From Hymenolepis diminuta (taxonomy: Eukaryota > Platyhelminthes > Cestoda > Cyclophyllidea > Hymenolepididae): a DNA stretch of 64,000 nt. Under the pieces are notes generated by a model. That model did not search any database. It saw only the letters and a program-made list of their open reading frames with translations, and had not been told where the DNA came from. The translations under genes were made by a program, and so were the position numbers. The DNA lies in contig CAADRB010000091.1 in the NCBI GenBank assembly GCA_900708905.1, forward strand, positions 39,385-103,384, read 5' to 3'. Positions 1 to 12,617 of the stretch are shown piece by piece; position 1 is the first letter of the stretch, and each line of letters starts with the position of its first letter.

Positions 1-689
1 CCCTCCGTCGAAACCTCCGCCTAACGGTCTCTTCAGACCGGGCTGACAAATAACGCTGCAGAGCCACTCATCACCGTATCAGAGCAGCAACTGGCTACCG
101 ACATCTAACTAGACGCGATTGAGTATACCAACGCCGATGTAAACTACGCCAGCCCAGCAAAACTGCCAGTATGTCCTTCAATGCCAATATAGGCATATGT
201 ATACTGTATTAACTCCGCTTCACTGAATAAGTAAAGGAAAAATGATGAAAGTAGTCATTCATTGTCACCAAAGTTTGTAATGAAAGACTACACCCACTAT
301 GTCGGCCTAAATTCAAAATCAACAGAGTCCTCTTTCTTCACTGATACTGCCAAGCTTGCTCCCTTGGCTGTGGTTTCCGTAGGTAGTAGATAGAAACAGT
401 ATGAATCTAGTTAATGCGTTCTTAAGCGTTAATAAATAGAAGACAAAACGTTTGTCTATCTTAAGGGAGTCATAGTTACACCGCTTGGTTGAATTTCCTT
501 GATTTAACGTTCAAAAAAACTAGACGGAAACTGCATTGCGTGAAGACATCATAATGGTACCTTTTAGTTAGACAAGTGGATTTATCATATCCATGTCAGC
601 TCTAATTTAGTTGTTATATGTCAAGCAATTAACTCGCGCGGCCATACAAATACCTAAACGCTATCGCATTTCAAAGGAATGTTGCCATA
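1..689. other. No recognisable gene, left edge
   Basis: I see no long reading frame, repeat with a partner in this window, or RNA gene here. Composition is mixed, less AT-rich than the stretch after 2,330. Confidence 0.4.
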
Positions 690-1012
690 TATATGAAAAT
701 AATAATTTTCCAAAATTAATTCTTATATGTATTATTATTCATTTTTCACCTTTTAAATTCCCATTCTTTTAATTCCCTTTTGCTCGAACGAATTTATTTA
801 GATTACGGTTGTAAATAACACACTACAAATCGATCTGTCTATTGGAAAGAGCGCGTCTTGTTTTTGGCATGGCGGTTGGCGTCGGTTTTGTATTATGGTG
901 CTGTCGGGTTGCATTGATGACTAGTGCAATATCTTAGGGAATCTAAGAGTCATCTACGGTATCCTATGACGAAAAGTAGATCATAACATATACGATAACA
1001 TCAATTAACCCC
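690..1012 (+). repeat. Dispersed repeat A, copy 1
   Basis: This stretch aligns along its length with 30365-30665. Shared blocks include ttaattccctttt-gctcgaac, a GTCTTTTGTT-like block and cttagggaatctaag near the right end. Divergence is substantial, with many substitutions and small indels, so the copies are old. No coding frame or terminal repeat is visible, and the family is not recognised. Confidence 0.6.
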
Positions 1013-2015
1013 TAGCCAAGGCAAATGCATGGCTGAAGTCGCCCACTACCCATTCTACTCACCTTCAGTTTGTTCACACAGTCCGCCACTACCGACACCT
1101 ACGCCCAACAAGTAGGTAAAGCTCGGTGGTAGCAGGTGTAAATAATTGCTCGGATCATTCGCAAGGTAAGCGTGCACGCTTCTTCTTTCAGCCTATTTGA
1201 CTCAGCCCTTAAGGTCAATCCATTTTTCTACGATTTTCATGGACCAACAAGAGCGTTCCAAACACCACAAGATAGGTGGTGCATTACGAGATCGATGTCT
1301 AGCCGTCCAAATCCAATGGTGCAAGTGAACTATCGACCTGGTCAATAGCAGAGACGGTAAAATATGAATACTTGTCGCAATGGACTTGGGAACCCTAATA
1401 AAACCACTTGATTTATAAGGAAATACTGAATATTTACAGAAAATTTTGCATTTTTCTTTGGTTTGTTACCCGGTATGAAATTTGATATTTACCTGATTAC
1501 AAAGGAGAGCAGAATGAATATCCGTCGGGATTTCCTGTCGAGAACCCACACCCCTTTGCTATCACAATCATTATGACCACCTGTAGAAAATCCACATATG
1601 GTCTCGTAGTTTCCTTTCTGTTGAGGAACCGCAGAGGACTTCGGACGCTCCACCGGGTCTTAAACTATTGCTATGATCCCCTTCTCCATTCCTTTCCATT
1701 TTGATCTAATTGTTCATACTCTTTGCGAACTTAGCTTTAAAAGAACTCATATATGCACACAACTCTCTCAATATCTCTGAGGGCTCCTACTCCCGGCTTA
1801 TTAACCTCTCCTTGCAGCTATCTTTCCTTCTTCCCATCTTGTTGTATGGTGAAGACCTAAATTAGTTGAAAGGGTGACAGCTTACCAAAACTCTACTCAC
1901 TTGCCCTCTTACAACATGTCAATTGGAAACTCCACGTCTAGACTTTGGAACAAAGCTGTGAAGAGTACACTAGCTAATATGGTAGGAAATCATCCTAAAT
2001 TTAATAGTCTTTTTA
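1013..2015. other. Unannotated intergenic sequence
   Basis: No supported gene. Frames are short and broken, and no partner repeat was seen inside the window. Confidence 0.35.
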
Positions 2016-2325
2016 CCATAGCCAGCAAATGTCTATCAATACCTGGCTATTAGAAATGATTGACCGACGATAAAATCTACACTATAGTGTCCACAGGTAG
2101 TCCCACTGTGGGTTTTCGTGTTTGTAGGTAGATACCTAAACGGATGTCTATCATCACGCCGAGACTCCGACGACGAGACATGACTGACGTCTAACGAAGA
2201 AATACTTTGTATATAAACCTAATTTACTAATTAATAGATTGGAGGTGGCTTGTCTGCTCCATCCGAACTGAGCTGACGACATGAGTGAGTTGACTCATTC
2301 CATCTATTCGATCGATGTGGCCTCC
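2016..2325 (+). repeat. Dispersed repeat B, copy 1
   Basis: About 300 bp related to 25927-26232 in the same orientation and to the reverse complement of 25196-25485. Landmarks are gccagcaaatgtctatca on the left, gtatataaacctaatttact in the middle, and ccatctattcgatcgatgtgg at the right end. All three copies begin and end at the same landmarks, so this is a defined repeat unit. Its class is unknown. Confidence 0.7.
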
Positions 2326-3695
2326 GATAAACTTAACATTGTTACACTTCTAATCTTACGTTATGTAAACGTGTTTAAATAAAGTTTCGATATTAAATCA
2401 ATGATTTACAAACATTTAAAAGAAAGTTGGAAGCAAAATTATCAACTTCCGGTTTTAAAAAACCTATTAAATATGTTTCAATTTAGTTACAGGATCTCAC
2501 ACGACGCAAAAATCTTTTAAGAGATAAAGTTTTGGTAACAAATAATTAATAGTAATTGTGTTTTATGACGTTTACGATGGATATTTTAAAAATATCAATA
2601 ATATCTGTTTATAAGCGGAGGACGACTGCATAATCAAATGTGATTTATTTGTCGATCGTTTTTATATTTATAAAAAATATTTATGCTTATAATTACTGAA
2701 TAGCCTAATATTTTTACATTAATATTTATTTATCATAAATATTGTGATTTATATATACTTAATATTTTACCTCGTAATTACAATCGGAATACTTGAAAAT
2801 CATTATGTATTAACATTGAATTTATTAAATATCTCACCTTCGGGCGAAATGAGTGCCATTACAATTGTTTTTGTTTATTATTGAACAATTCTTAATCGTT
2901 AGCATAAAGCAATAAAGCTCTGGGTGACAAATTTATTTCTAATCACCAGTTGTCGGAAGGTGCGTCCGGAAAATTATACTGTATAGCATGTTATATAATG
3001 TATGAACCAATAAATACCTTGACTACAGTGACTTTTACCACCGGAATTAATGTCTTCTGTTTTAAGGGTATTTCTGTATTTCTTTGGAAAATAAATTTAT
3101 ACGTCTAGTTTATAAGACAATGTATATTTACAATTTAATCCCGTTAGTTTTAGAGGTAACACTTTAAAATAATTGGTTGTTTCTAAATAATCCACTTTGA
3201 AATAATATTTTTGGAGATTTGAAAAACATTTTAACTGTTTCTTTAAATTGATACAGCGGACTTTAAAGTGTCAGAACGTGAGTTCATCGCAGATCTATTT
3301 GACTCGATAAGGATTTGTGTTGCTGTGTGTATATTTACTGTAAGTTAGTCGTTGTTTTTCATTGGCCTGAATGTTGAAATTAGATTTGTGGAACATTATA
3401 TTTTGGCCACTAATTTGCTGTCTTATCAGGTAATTGACAGTACTCGATACTGCCATCGCCTTTGGAATTGAAGTTTCAACACGATGAATGAAATATTGAA
3501 TAATATACTAATATGCATCAAAGTTGCTGTACTTTTTGTGTGCTTGCGGGTAAATGTCTAAAGAAGCTAGCTATTGTAGTGATACTGTATAAAATAGGAC
3601 TGGGACTGTTTACGCTATTTTTTGCTATGATGCAGAGTGGTTGGATTGATGAGTTTAGCTTAGTCATAGTTGCTTGCCGTTGTGCTTTCAGAACA
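2326..3695. other. AT-rich upstream region of the KH-Tudor gene
   Basis: A strongly AT-rich stretch with no supported gene. Its right end must contain the promoter and 5' UTR of the KH-Tudor gene. The frame upstream of that gene's chosen ATG stays open back to an ATG at 3513, so a longer N-terminus cannot be excluded. Confidence 0.4.
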
Positions 3696-6305
3696 ATGTC
3701 GAGCTATCGGCAACTCACCGCTATTACCCTAGTTTCCGCTTCAATCTTTTACGTTTGGTATCGCTATTGCAGAGTGAATTCAGAATCTTCTGTTCTTATA
3801 TCAATGGCTAAAAAGGTATGTTCTTAGATGCGGAATTTATGTTTTTTTTTGTTTTTCTAACTCTAACCAGGCTATTACACGAATGGCTCTTGGTTCACTT
3901 CTTTGCTGTGGTACAAATCCGTTTCGCAAACGGAAAAAGACAAAGAGAACGAACACAGCTCCCTATGTGCAGGTATTTAAAATTTAAAAGCTCTAAACAG
4001 AGCTCTGATATCTATCCGTGAAGCATGCTCTGCATAGGATAGAAGAACATTAATCGCCTGCTTAAAGAACCAAGAGCACTTATTACATTATTATTGATCT
4101 TTGAATGTTACTTTGATATATGTTTTATGCATATTAGCTTTCTGTATTTTACTGCTCGTATTGATGTGTCAGATTTGTTCGCTTACATTTGTGTGTGGTT
4201 TGATGCGGCCCTATTATCTATTTAGTCCAAGGTTAAACAATTAAAACAAATGGATCAACAGTCTCCCAGCTCTCCCACGGAACCAGTTATTAAACCTGAT
4301 ACCGTCGCCCCTGTTCAGTCCGTTCCCCCAGTTCAAGTTGAAACAACTGCCTTCTCTGAAGAAACCCAATGCAATAATGTTGCTGAAACCCATGCAGCAG
4401 TTTTAGAAGAAGTCGTGGTGGCTTCCACTCAAAACCCTGTTTGTGCCAATCCTACCGTCATTCCAGATGAACAAATACCTCCGGCATTTGTAAAGGAATC
4501 TTCTCTAAAAGTTCTCCAGGAGAATTCGGGTCGTCGTGAACAAATAGTCGGGGAAACAAATGGAAAGCAATGCTCAGTGGAAAATTCCCAAACCGAGCAC
4601 ATGCAGAATAATTCGAATAGTAATATTGGGGTTGATATTAAACCTCTCAATGGTTTTAATTTGTCTTCGAGTAAAGAGAATATTCGTAGCTGTAATGAAG
4701 AGTCAATTCCTGCTGTTGCTGAAGAACAAACTGGTGTTAACTCTAATGGTAGCCCTTTGACATACTTCGGTCAGGGAATGTTGGGAATACCCGAATACCA
4801 AATTGAAGAAACGGAACCACAGTTGCATAATGGCGTTTTGCTTCCTCAAGTTCTTATTCCTCCTGATTTGGCCATATTTGATGATCCAAATATGTTTAAG
4901 ACTAACTTCATTATTCCCAACACTATGAGTGGTATAATCATCGGGAAACAGGGCAAAAATGTTAATGAATTGAAGGAGAAGTTTCAGGCAGATATATCTA
5001 TCTCGCCTTCTCAGCTTGATCACAGTAATATAGTTTTGACAGTAAATTGTCCTATCACCTCTAAGGAAGATGTAGTAAAATGGATCTTAAGGCGTATTCG
5101 TACCAAACCTTCGATGACGCCAATCGGCAACCCATATCAACTTCTGGTACGTTTTCACATGTATTTTTATTTTTCGTGTCATGAGTTTCTAATCCGTGTT
5201 GTCTTTTTTTCCAGCGAACTCCTCCATTAGGTGAACTAACACGTGTATTTATTCGGTCTTCGTATTCCCGGAAACATCTATTCGTTACAATTGCGGACGA
5301 ATGTTACAATAAATTTCTGGAAATGGAAAAGGAGATAACTGCTGATTATTTAAACATGAACCACACACGATTGCAGCTCTACGACCCTGTTGTTGTGGGA
5401 ACAATAGCTGTCCTAAAGACTGGAACTATCTATTCTAGGGTCTTCATAATGGATATTGTGGATAATAGTCCCAAGTTGGCAGTTTGTTTCCTTCTAGATC
5501 ATGGTACATTTACGGTTGCTCCCGTTGGCGATTTACGTAAAATCAAGTAATTTTTTTGCCGTGCATCTTTTCAACATATCTGCTAGTGATTGATGTATAT
5601 TTTTGCGCCCCTTTTAGAACGCGATATATGCAGGTTCCATTCCAGGCAGTTTCGGTGATGTGGGCTCATGCTCAATCTCCCTTTGTTGATATATCAGATG
5701 ACAATTTTTTGATGAGATATTTCAACAACACAAGTCTCTATATCTTTCCAGTTAGAAATGAGACTTGTTGTCGTTCCGATGTGATCTTTTTTAACAGGAT
5801 TGATGATCTGAAACCCGGTTCCCAATATCTATATCAAGATATCCTCGTCCAAGCCACAAATGAGGGTTATTGTCGCTTTGCCGGAAAGGTCATTAACCTT
5901 GATGAGCAATTTGAGCTGAATGGAAGCGAAAGAGCCTACTATTTCTGTCCCTACTCGGCTGTGTACGAGAATCTAGTGTTTTACCGAATGCCCAACGGTG
6001 ACATTGTTAGGGCTTCTGATGTCCCCATGCCTAGACCCTTGCCTCGGCCTGAAAATCAACAACAACACCAACAAGATCAGCTCGTGAATATGCAGAGACA
6101 ACAGAGACAATCAGCTAATCAACGACAGAGAAATAATCGAACTCCTAACGATGGTACAGCCTCGACTGGAAATGGACGCCCGAATAGTTATCATAATCCC
6201 CAAAACTGTGGTAATCGGGGCAACGGTCGGGGTAAGTACGTTTCCAACGGCGGTTATCATTCAAGGCAAAACCATCGTCATCCTCGTCCTAATAACGGAC
6301 AATAG
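3696..6305 (+). CDS. Membrane-anchored KH and Tudor domain protein, AKAP1/TDRKH-like
   Basis: Five exons with matching phases: 3696-3815, 3871-3972, 4232-5146, 5215-5546 and 5618-6305, giving 718 codons. Residues 7-22 form a hydrophobic anchor followed by arginines. Residues 75-290 are acidic, Ser/Gln-rich and look disordered. A KH domain spans about 296-363, with the GxxG loop GKQG at 312-315. A Tudor region spans about 387-500, and the C-terminal tail after PRPLPRPENQQQ is rich in Gln, Asn, Arg and Gly. In AKAP1 and TDRKH/Papi the N-terminal helix anchors the protein to the outer mitochondrial membrane, where it binds RNA and, for TDRKH, Piwi partners. One KH after a long disordered stretch fits AKAP1 better, since vertebrate TDRKH has two KH domains. 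I chose ATG 3696 because it puts the anchor at the N-terminus. The ATG at 4250 would lose the anchor. The long Gln/Asn/Arg/Gly tail is unusual for either family. Confidence 0.85.
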
Positions 6306-6954
6306 CAATAGTTACATCAGACTGTCTCGTTTGCTTCTGTATATTATGTAAACTATATCTTCTTCCTGATCTGACAACATTTTGCTACGGTATTGCTAGA
6401 TTCTTCCCTTTAACTCCAGTGTAAATCAATGTTCTGTTCCCTACCCATGCTCGCTCTCCCCCTATAACCCGTTCAAAGGACGGTATCAAATCGTTTGCGC
6501 TTTTGTGCATCTTCCAGCTTTATCATCGTACCTAGTAAGAACTCCGACATTCAATTATTTGTCTTCTAGATATATCCCTCACCTGGTATAGCTCTCTCTC
6601 AAGGGGATGTTTGTAGTTAAAACCGCTTCTTTTCTCCAACTTTTGCGTAACTTTTATGTTATCCAAGACTGTAGGCTGTATAACGGTCCTTTACTCCGAG
6701 TGCTTTCGGCTATACTGCATACAGTATCTGTTTTTGTTTAAAATGTAAGCTTATATATAACCTTTCTTTCTATGTAGTGTTTGGACTTAGTGCAGTGTAG
6801 TGTTCCAGATAAGTCATTTCATCAATTTATTGGTCGATGGTCTGATGGGGATTGATTTGACTAAGCATTAGACGTTAGGTTTGCATTGTAGTCATTCAAT
6901 TGTAGGTTATATATGGGTTATTCGTGTAATTCAACCACTCGGTGGTTTATTATC
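6306..6954. other. 3' flank of the KH-Tudor gene
   Basis: Probable 3' UTR and intergenic sequence. I found no canonical AATAAA close to the stop codon and no other feature. Confidence 0.35.
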
Positions 6955-7130
6955 AGTACCTGGCAGCGCGGTGGATAGCGTAACTGTCTGCAGTATGGGA
7001 GGACGTGGGTTCGATATCCATCTGTACGCATCCGGTGAGTGTAATGGCCATCGCACCGGTTAAGTCTAACTAAAGGGATCGGAAGGATTCGGGTTATTCA
7101 CCATGAAAACTCAATGACATCAGTCTCTAA
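6955..7130 (+). repeat. tRNA-derived SINE, best-preserved copy
   Basis: The sequence has an A-box-like part (tggcagcgcggtggatagcg) and, 35-40 bp on, a B-box ggttcgatatcc near 7008-7019, the spacing of an RNA polymerase III tRNA promoter. It cannot fold into a proper tRNA. The part after the B-box (tacgcatccggtgagtg) recurs in degenerate form near 13630, 16585, 59020 and 63850, which argues for a SINE family. Confidence 0.6.
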
Positions 7131-8254
7131 TTCAAGATGAGCATTGTAAAACGCTTTCCTAAATGGGTCTGGGAGGCATAATTATAACTTCAGATAATCC
7201 TTTTCCGTTACGGGTCCTTACTGATGCGGAGGTAACTTAGGCTTATCGATTACTTTGAACATATGCGGTAGTTTTAATCTGGTTTGTTTGTTTCTGACTC
7301 CCTAAAACGATCGTATAAGATTACGGAGGGTAGCGTTTAAAAAGTAGCCCTTGATCCGGTCAGCATAATTACCATGGGAGCCCGATCCAGTTAGGCTTAG
7401 AGCTGTCCTCTCACAAAACTAGTGATCCTCCTAAATGCTAAAAGGAAATGACAGAAATCAGAGCACCAAGAGTTCAGTGGAGAACAAAAGCATCATTAGG
7501 AAGGGGGAGGTGACATAGAAAATGGAAATCTGGAGAACTGGGAATGAACGAACCACATCAGAACGATTGGAAGCGGGGTTGTTAAACAGGACGAATTAAG
7601 GTTCAGAGCGTTAATTTTCTACAAAATATTTCCATCTAACACTCAGGATAAAGCAGTCACTCGAAGGAATTTTACATATTCTATAGTATATGTAGTACTT
7701 TTTAGCTATCAGACTAGAGTGAAAAAATATACCAAGTCTTCTTTAACGTGGTAGCTTTCATTTACGTCCCCTAGGTTTCAACTTAAGCCACCTACTTAAA
7801 CGTTGGTGTCATTACCTGAACTAAATAATTTTGGGGAAAATGATAGATTTCTCTTGATCTGAAACTATGCACCGTTTTTGGAATCTTTAGAACGCAGCTT
7901 ATGAAACTTAGCCTTACTTCGTTATTGTGCAAAAATTAGCAAAAGATATTCCATATACATGAAAAAATTTTTTTCTAGTGCAATTAACATTTTCTATTAA
8001 ACCTTAATCGAGTGCTTTAATGAGCTTAACTCGCAAAATGACAGTCGGATTTCATCTCAAATATGAATATCTGATTAGAGTTGGCTGAATTTACTGTTTT
8101 TGTAAAATTTGGTTTGGCTTAACATACGCTAAGCATAGTCAGCATGATTAAGCAATCTGCTAAATAAATATTTGCATAGATTAAGTTGACTGAGATTGAA
8201 AACTCGCAATTATTTTAGGGTCGAGGGCAAATAAAAGTAGTTCCAGACCGTATG
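7131..8254. other. Unannotated intergenic sequence
   Basis: No supported gene or repeat partner seen. Confidence 0.3.
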
Positions 8255-8550
8255 CGCTCTAGTGGAATGAGCAATTCACATCGCGAGTGGTCTCTCAGCC
8301 TGATCAATATGCAGATACACGACATGTCTATACAACTAATTTTGATAAATCCCCTTCCCCGTCGGTCCACCTAGTTGATCAATGGGTCAAATGTTAAATA
8401 GGAAGAAGACTTGTAAACAGATGTTAATGAAAAATAAAGCGTCTTGGAGTGACTACTCGTCTGCATCTCTCTTTTCGAGTCTGGTCAGCTGTAGTCCAGC
8501 AATGTCTAATGGGTCCGTAAATCATAACGACAGTAACTAGACCTTATAGC
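8255..8550 (+). repeat. Dispersed repeat C, copy 1
   Basis: Related to 43095-43320 and, more weakly, to 62280-62480. Shared landmarks are gagcaattcacatcgcgagtgg, gatcaatatgcag and the right-hand block gtctggtcagctgtagtccagcaatgtcta. Copies differ by many substitutions and an internal length change. Class unknown. Confidence 0.55.
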
Positions 8551-10415
8551 ATTGCAACAGTGACAGCTGAGTTTCATGACAGTATAATGGATGACTAACC
8601 AGTTAGATTGGCATGGCGTTTTTTGATCACAGAACGGACTTCCACTAAATAGTAACCAGAACCAGATTTAACCAAACTTATCATTTATATGGAGTTAATT
8701 TCTGCAAAATATGACCGGTATTATAGCCTTCACCGTCAAGATCTTTATCCTCATCGGTGCATATATAATGAATAGTATGACCATCGTTAATGTGGGAATG
8801 CGACTTTCTTATCGGTTCTAGTTCTCTGCTCAAGATAAATGCGACAAAACGAGTGCATAGTTTTACTAATATGGATAGGTAATCGAACTAGCTAATTCTG
8901 GTTAACATTAAAAAATTCGCATAAATAGATTGGAACCGAAAAGGTACAATTAGCATTTAGTAGTTCAATTTATCTAACGGTAAGGGTTCGGAATTTGTTC
9001 TCTTCAACCTCTTGATCTGATCTTAATCTTACACCATCAAGATTTGGTATTTTTCTTAATCATAGAATAGCCTGTTTCATTTTTATCCCATAGATCCAAC
9101 ATGGAGGAAAAGAAAAGATTTCAGATTTATTAATATAGTATCACCTTGAGTGAACTCTAGTTAGTTTTGCCATGTTTGGAATGTCTTTGCTAGTCTGATC
9201 TACTTCCTGATCTACTATTGCTTTACTCTTGATTGTAAGGCAATACAAGTGAATTGAGGTAAATCGACCAGTTAAAAGGATTTTAATGGCATTGCGTGTA
9301 ACCGAATTCGTGAATTTAGGAGTTTAATCATTATATGTGAACATCAGTGAACTCCCTATCTAAATAATGGAAGTCTCAATATTTCCATAAAGTAAAGTAG
9401 ATCGGAGTCTTCTGGTTCTGACCTCATTATCTAATGCCCTTGGGCTTCTTCGCTATTCTTCTCCTCACCCCCACTTTTTATATGCTTTCCCATAAGCCAT
9501 ATTTACTAAAGTTAATTTGCGGTGCCGTGGGGAATAATAAAAAAAATACAAATTATGGTTGAATTTACGAACGGAGACGTATCAGTCCAAGAAGACATCT
9601 ATTGATGGTTATATTCTTCTATACAGTCAGTAAATGATTTAATCAACCATTATGATAATTGGAGTGATAACGGAAAGCGAATATCTGACTAAAGAGATCC
9701 TAAATGGCTAATTCTATGCCCAAGACGAAGAGCATATGTATAGGTATGCCAAATTAAATGCCACAGAATAGATACTTACTGTTGTATACCTAGTAATGTG
9801 AATAGTTGACCCCATTGCTTAATTCTGGTCAATATGAGAAGTAATTGAATGTTGGCTTCTCATAAGAGCAGGCCTAGGGCTCCTTTATCCTCTACGTAAG
9901 TCTAATTATCTTAACACTTTCTATTACTGACTGGAGAGAATGGCCAAATTTTGAACGACTGGTGGTTTATATTCAAGTTTGCTAGGGCTATTCTAGAGGC
10001 TACGAGAATATTAATTTAAGGACTCGTTCAAGCTTCACAGGAACTGTTTCATATATTTTGATGGAAAATCCAGAAGCGAAGCTTAAGTAAAACCTCACTT
10101 TCCCTAACTATATTCAAACCATCATGTATCTGTAAGAACTGGGAAAAAGGCATTACAAACGAAAAGGTAGAAAATAATCAAGGGAGATGGTGAGTCATGG
10201 ATGAATAAAAACAAATTCAAAATGATCTTTCATTTACATAATCTCCAGTCCTAGAGCAATTTATGAAAGAACAATGCTACGTAGCTGCGGTAAAATAGAT
10301 GTCAAATCTGAATCACATGATCAGTTATTTTATTGATTTTCTTCATTATTTGCCAATGCAGGACATAAAAAAGCTTTATAATTTCTCATCGTGGACAAAA
10401 ATTCGAACACGAATG
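8551..10415. other. Unannotated intergenic sequence
   Basis: AT-rich, with only short broken frames. No gene, RNA or repeat with a partner in the window was recognised. Confidence 0.3.
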
Positions 10416-11084
10416 CAGCTGAAGTGAGAGTTAGGGAATCAAAGTAATCATACCTCATCTGAGCTCCACAACTAGCAGGTCAGCTGCTGTCTCAAGGTCA
10501 TGTTCTTCAGACTCACACTCCCTTTTCATCATCTTGCACTTCGTTGGGCAAATCTGGTGACAAGCTTCCACATGATTTCGGGACTGTGTCTCTTTTCACA
10601 TAAATCTTGTAACACTCTTCTACCGCCTTCTCATCTCACTTCCATTTCCAAATGATGACATTCGATGACACCGAGAATCTACACATTTAACTTCTCTTTT
10701 GTGTACACTTTTCAGTTGTAGCAGATATTCAATAATTGGGGGAATAGAATTCTTCGTAGGCTTCATCATCCAACCTTCGCCTTCTTTCTCGCTGAAAATC
10801 TGTCTAGCATTGGTTTGAAGTTGTCTTAACCAACTCTTTGTGTGAGCGGATTTAGAGGCCCCTACTTTTGGTAAGTGGGATTTCAATTGCACTTTTGATA
10901 ATATGTGATTATATCTGGAGGACCAACTCATAAATGTAAACTTTGTCTTTGTCATTGTGCAGCAAGGTTTCTCAGATGGACTTTTCTTCTAGAGCTTTAA
11001 CACTCATTATCTCCCACTTTACAATCCTAACATCATTCTTCAAAGAGTGTTCTAGGTAGTCTTTGATCTCTTATCCTCCACCTT
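10416..11084 (-). repeat. 668-bp duplicated unit, copy 1, with a decayed reading frame
   Basis: Nearly identical to 21157-21825; I noticed only a handful of substitutions. On the minus strand it holds an open frame of 111 codons (10955-10620), the same in both copies. After two stop codons the same frame continues for about 50 codons through a Cys-rich then acidic stretch (CHQICPTKCK, then CESEEHD), ending at 10458. The protein is not recognised. The unit could be a non-autonomous transposable element, a retrocopy of a gene, or the 3' part of a retrotransposon. No terminal inverted repeats are visible. Confidence 0.75.
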
Positions 11085-12149
11085 TCCATAGACAACTATG
11101 GATGAACTGTATTTCTCTTTTTTATACATGGTGCTTTTCATTTAGGCCCGATGTTTACTCAGGTGTTGACTTCAGTAGCTTATACGATGATATATTGGAT
11201 CTCATTCTTTATTTGCTACTTATTATCTATTCAATTCCTCAACAGTTGTACACTCACACGCCCATTCCTGTGTACGATTATGCTATTCAGTACGATCCTG
11301 TCGTTATCTGATCTCTTGCTTTTTTTTAATTCTTTGGCATCGAGTTTAAGCAAAAAATATCAGTTAAGTCCCTAGTTGAGAAATATTTTCAAATAGAACA
11401 GTTAGGGTTGCAGAGTGAAAAATATTATCAGTTGCTAAAGATATGCCTTCCAACGTCGAGAAACCAGTGTTTTTAAATGTAGTAGCAGTAGAAAAATATA
11501 TAGTAAATCTTCATGTCGGATACAAAAAATGCATAAAGAAAAAATTGACTATGCGACCTTATTTTTTGCTCAACTGGATGTGAACTTTCGTGTAATTAGT
11601 CCAAAGGCAAAATTGCTCAACGAAATCGGAAGAAAATATTTCCCTGGATTTAATCATCAGAATTAAATCAAAGCTGGAAAGAATTTCAAAATGCAGATAA
11701 GGTAATCATAAAGAACTTGAAACCTATGCACGTTATTTGCCCATTCATTTGGTCAACACAATACTGAATGGTAAATATTAATAACTGCATGAGAAAGTTT
11801 GCAGTAAAGCAGATTGTGTACATTCAAGAATGAGCTGTAAATCTCATCAGTAACAAGAATGGTGAAGACATAACCTCTCAGAATGCTATCCACACTTATT
11901 ATCAGATTGATACCAAAACCTTTGAAGAGCAGAAGCTTTCTGAAGAAAGGAAGGATGGCTAACCTAGAAAATATCATTATATGCTCGCTAATTTGGTCTA
12001 TTCAGAAACCCCGACCTGCACAAACTCCAATATTTTCCCTTTTCTAGACACTAAAGTTAAACATCTGCTTGTCCGAATATCATATCATATTTTATATTCA
12101 GTACCCTATATATTAATTCCTGATATCTTCCGCGCAACCGCAGTTGATT
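11085..12149. other. Unannotated sequence between repeats
   Basis: AT-rich with short frames only. Nothing recognised. Confidence 0.3.
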
Positions 12150-12617
12150 AATGTGCCGGGGTTAGGGTAACAACTAACGGCTGACAGCTAACACCAATTC
12201 TAGAGTAAAAGACCAAGAGCTGTTTTGGCCAATGTGTATTGATCAAGTCACAATGAGGATTCAAGTGGGTAAGAGAGAGATAAGGAACAAAGGCGATGAA
12301 AGGGCAGCGGAGGAGCAGGTGTATGACACGCGTGTGTCTGTCCGTGTTTACCAGAGGAAATACAAGGACAGTTTATATGAGTCACTTGGATAAGGACGCG
12401 GGTGAGGTAGGAGTGCAGATGTACCTTCAAATGAAACGGGACAGTTATAGAAAAAAGGAGAGTCGATAAACTAGTCTAGATAATAACAGATAGGGGTTTG
12501 AGTCATAGGGGCATAAAGATATCACTGTGGCTTCGTGGGTGAGAGACCGAGGTATTGTCATAGAGGATGCGAATTAAGTGTAATTTTGGGAATGCATGGA
12601 GGGTCATCCTTTAAATG
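12150..12617 (-). mobile_element. Solo LTR of a Gypsy (CsRn1-like) element, copy 1
   Basis: A 460-bp LTR (12154-12613) lies between perfect 4-bp direct repeats AATG at 12150-12153 and 12614-12617. It is almost identical to the LTR at 15419-15878. The reverse complement of its left end matches the LTR sequences of the Gypsy element at 18099-20969, which fixes its identity and its minus orientation. No internal element sequence is attached, so this is a solo LTR left by recombination between two LTRs. Both ends depart slightly from TG..CA (TA..CA on the minus strand). Confidence 0.8.

Noticed and set aside
2270..2325. Hammerhead ribozyme like those in schistosome SINEs
   Set aside because: The ctgacgacatgag part resembles the core only loosely and the GAAA block and cleavage stem are missing.
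6962..7035. tRNA gene
   Set aside because: A and B boxes are present but acceptor and anticodon stems do not pair; better explained as a SINE head.
12248..12430. 60-codon frame repeated at 15513-15695
   Set aside because: It lies inside the two solo LTRs; identity reflects LTR identity, not a gene.
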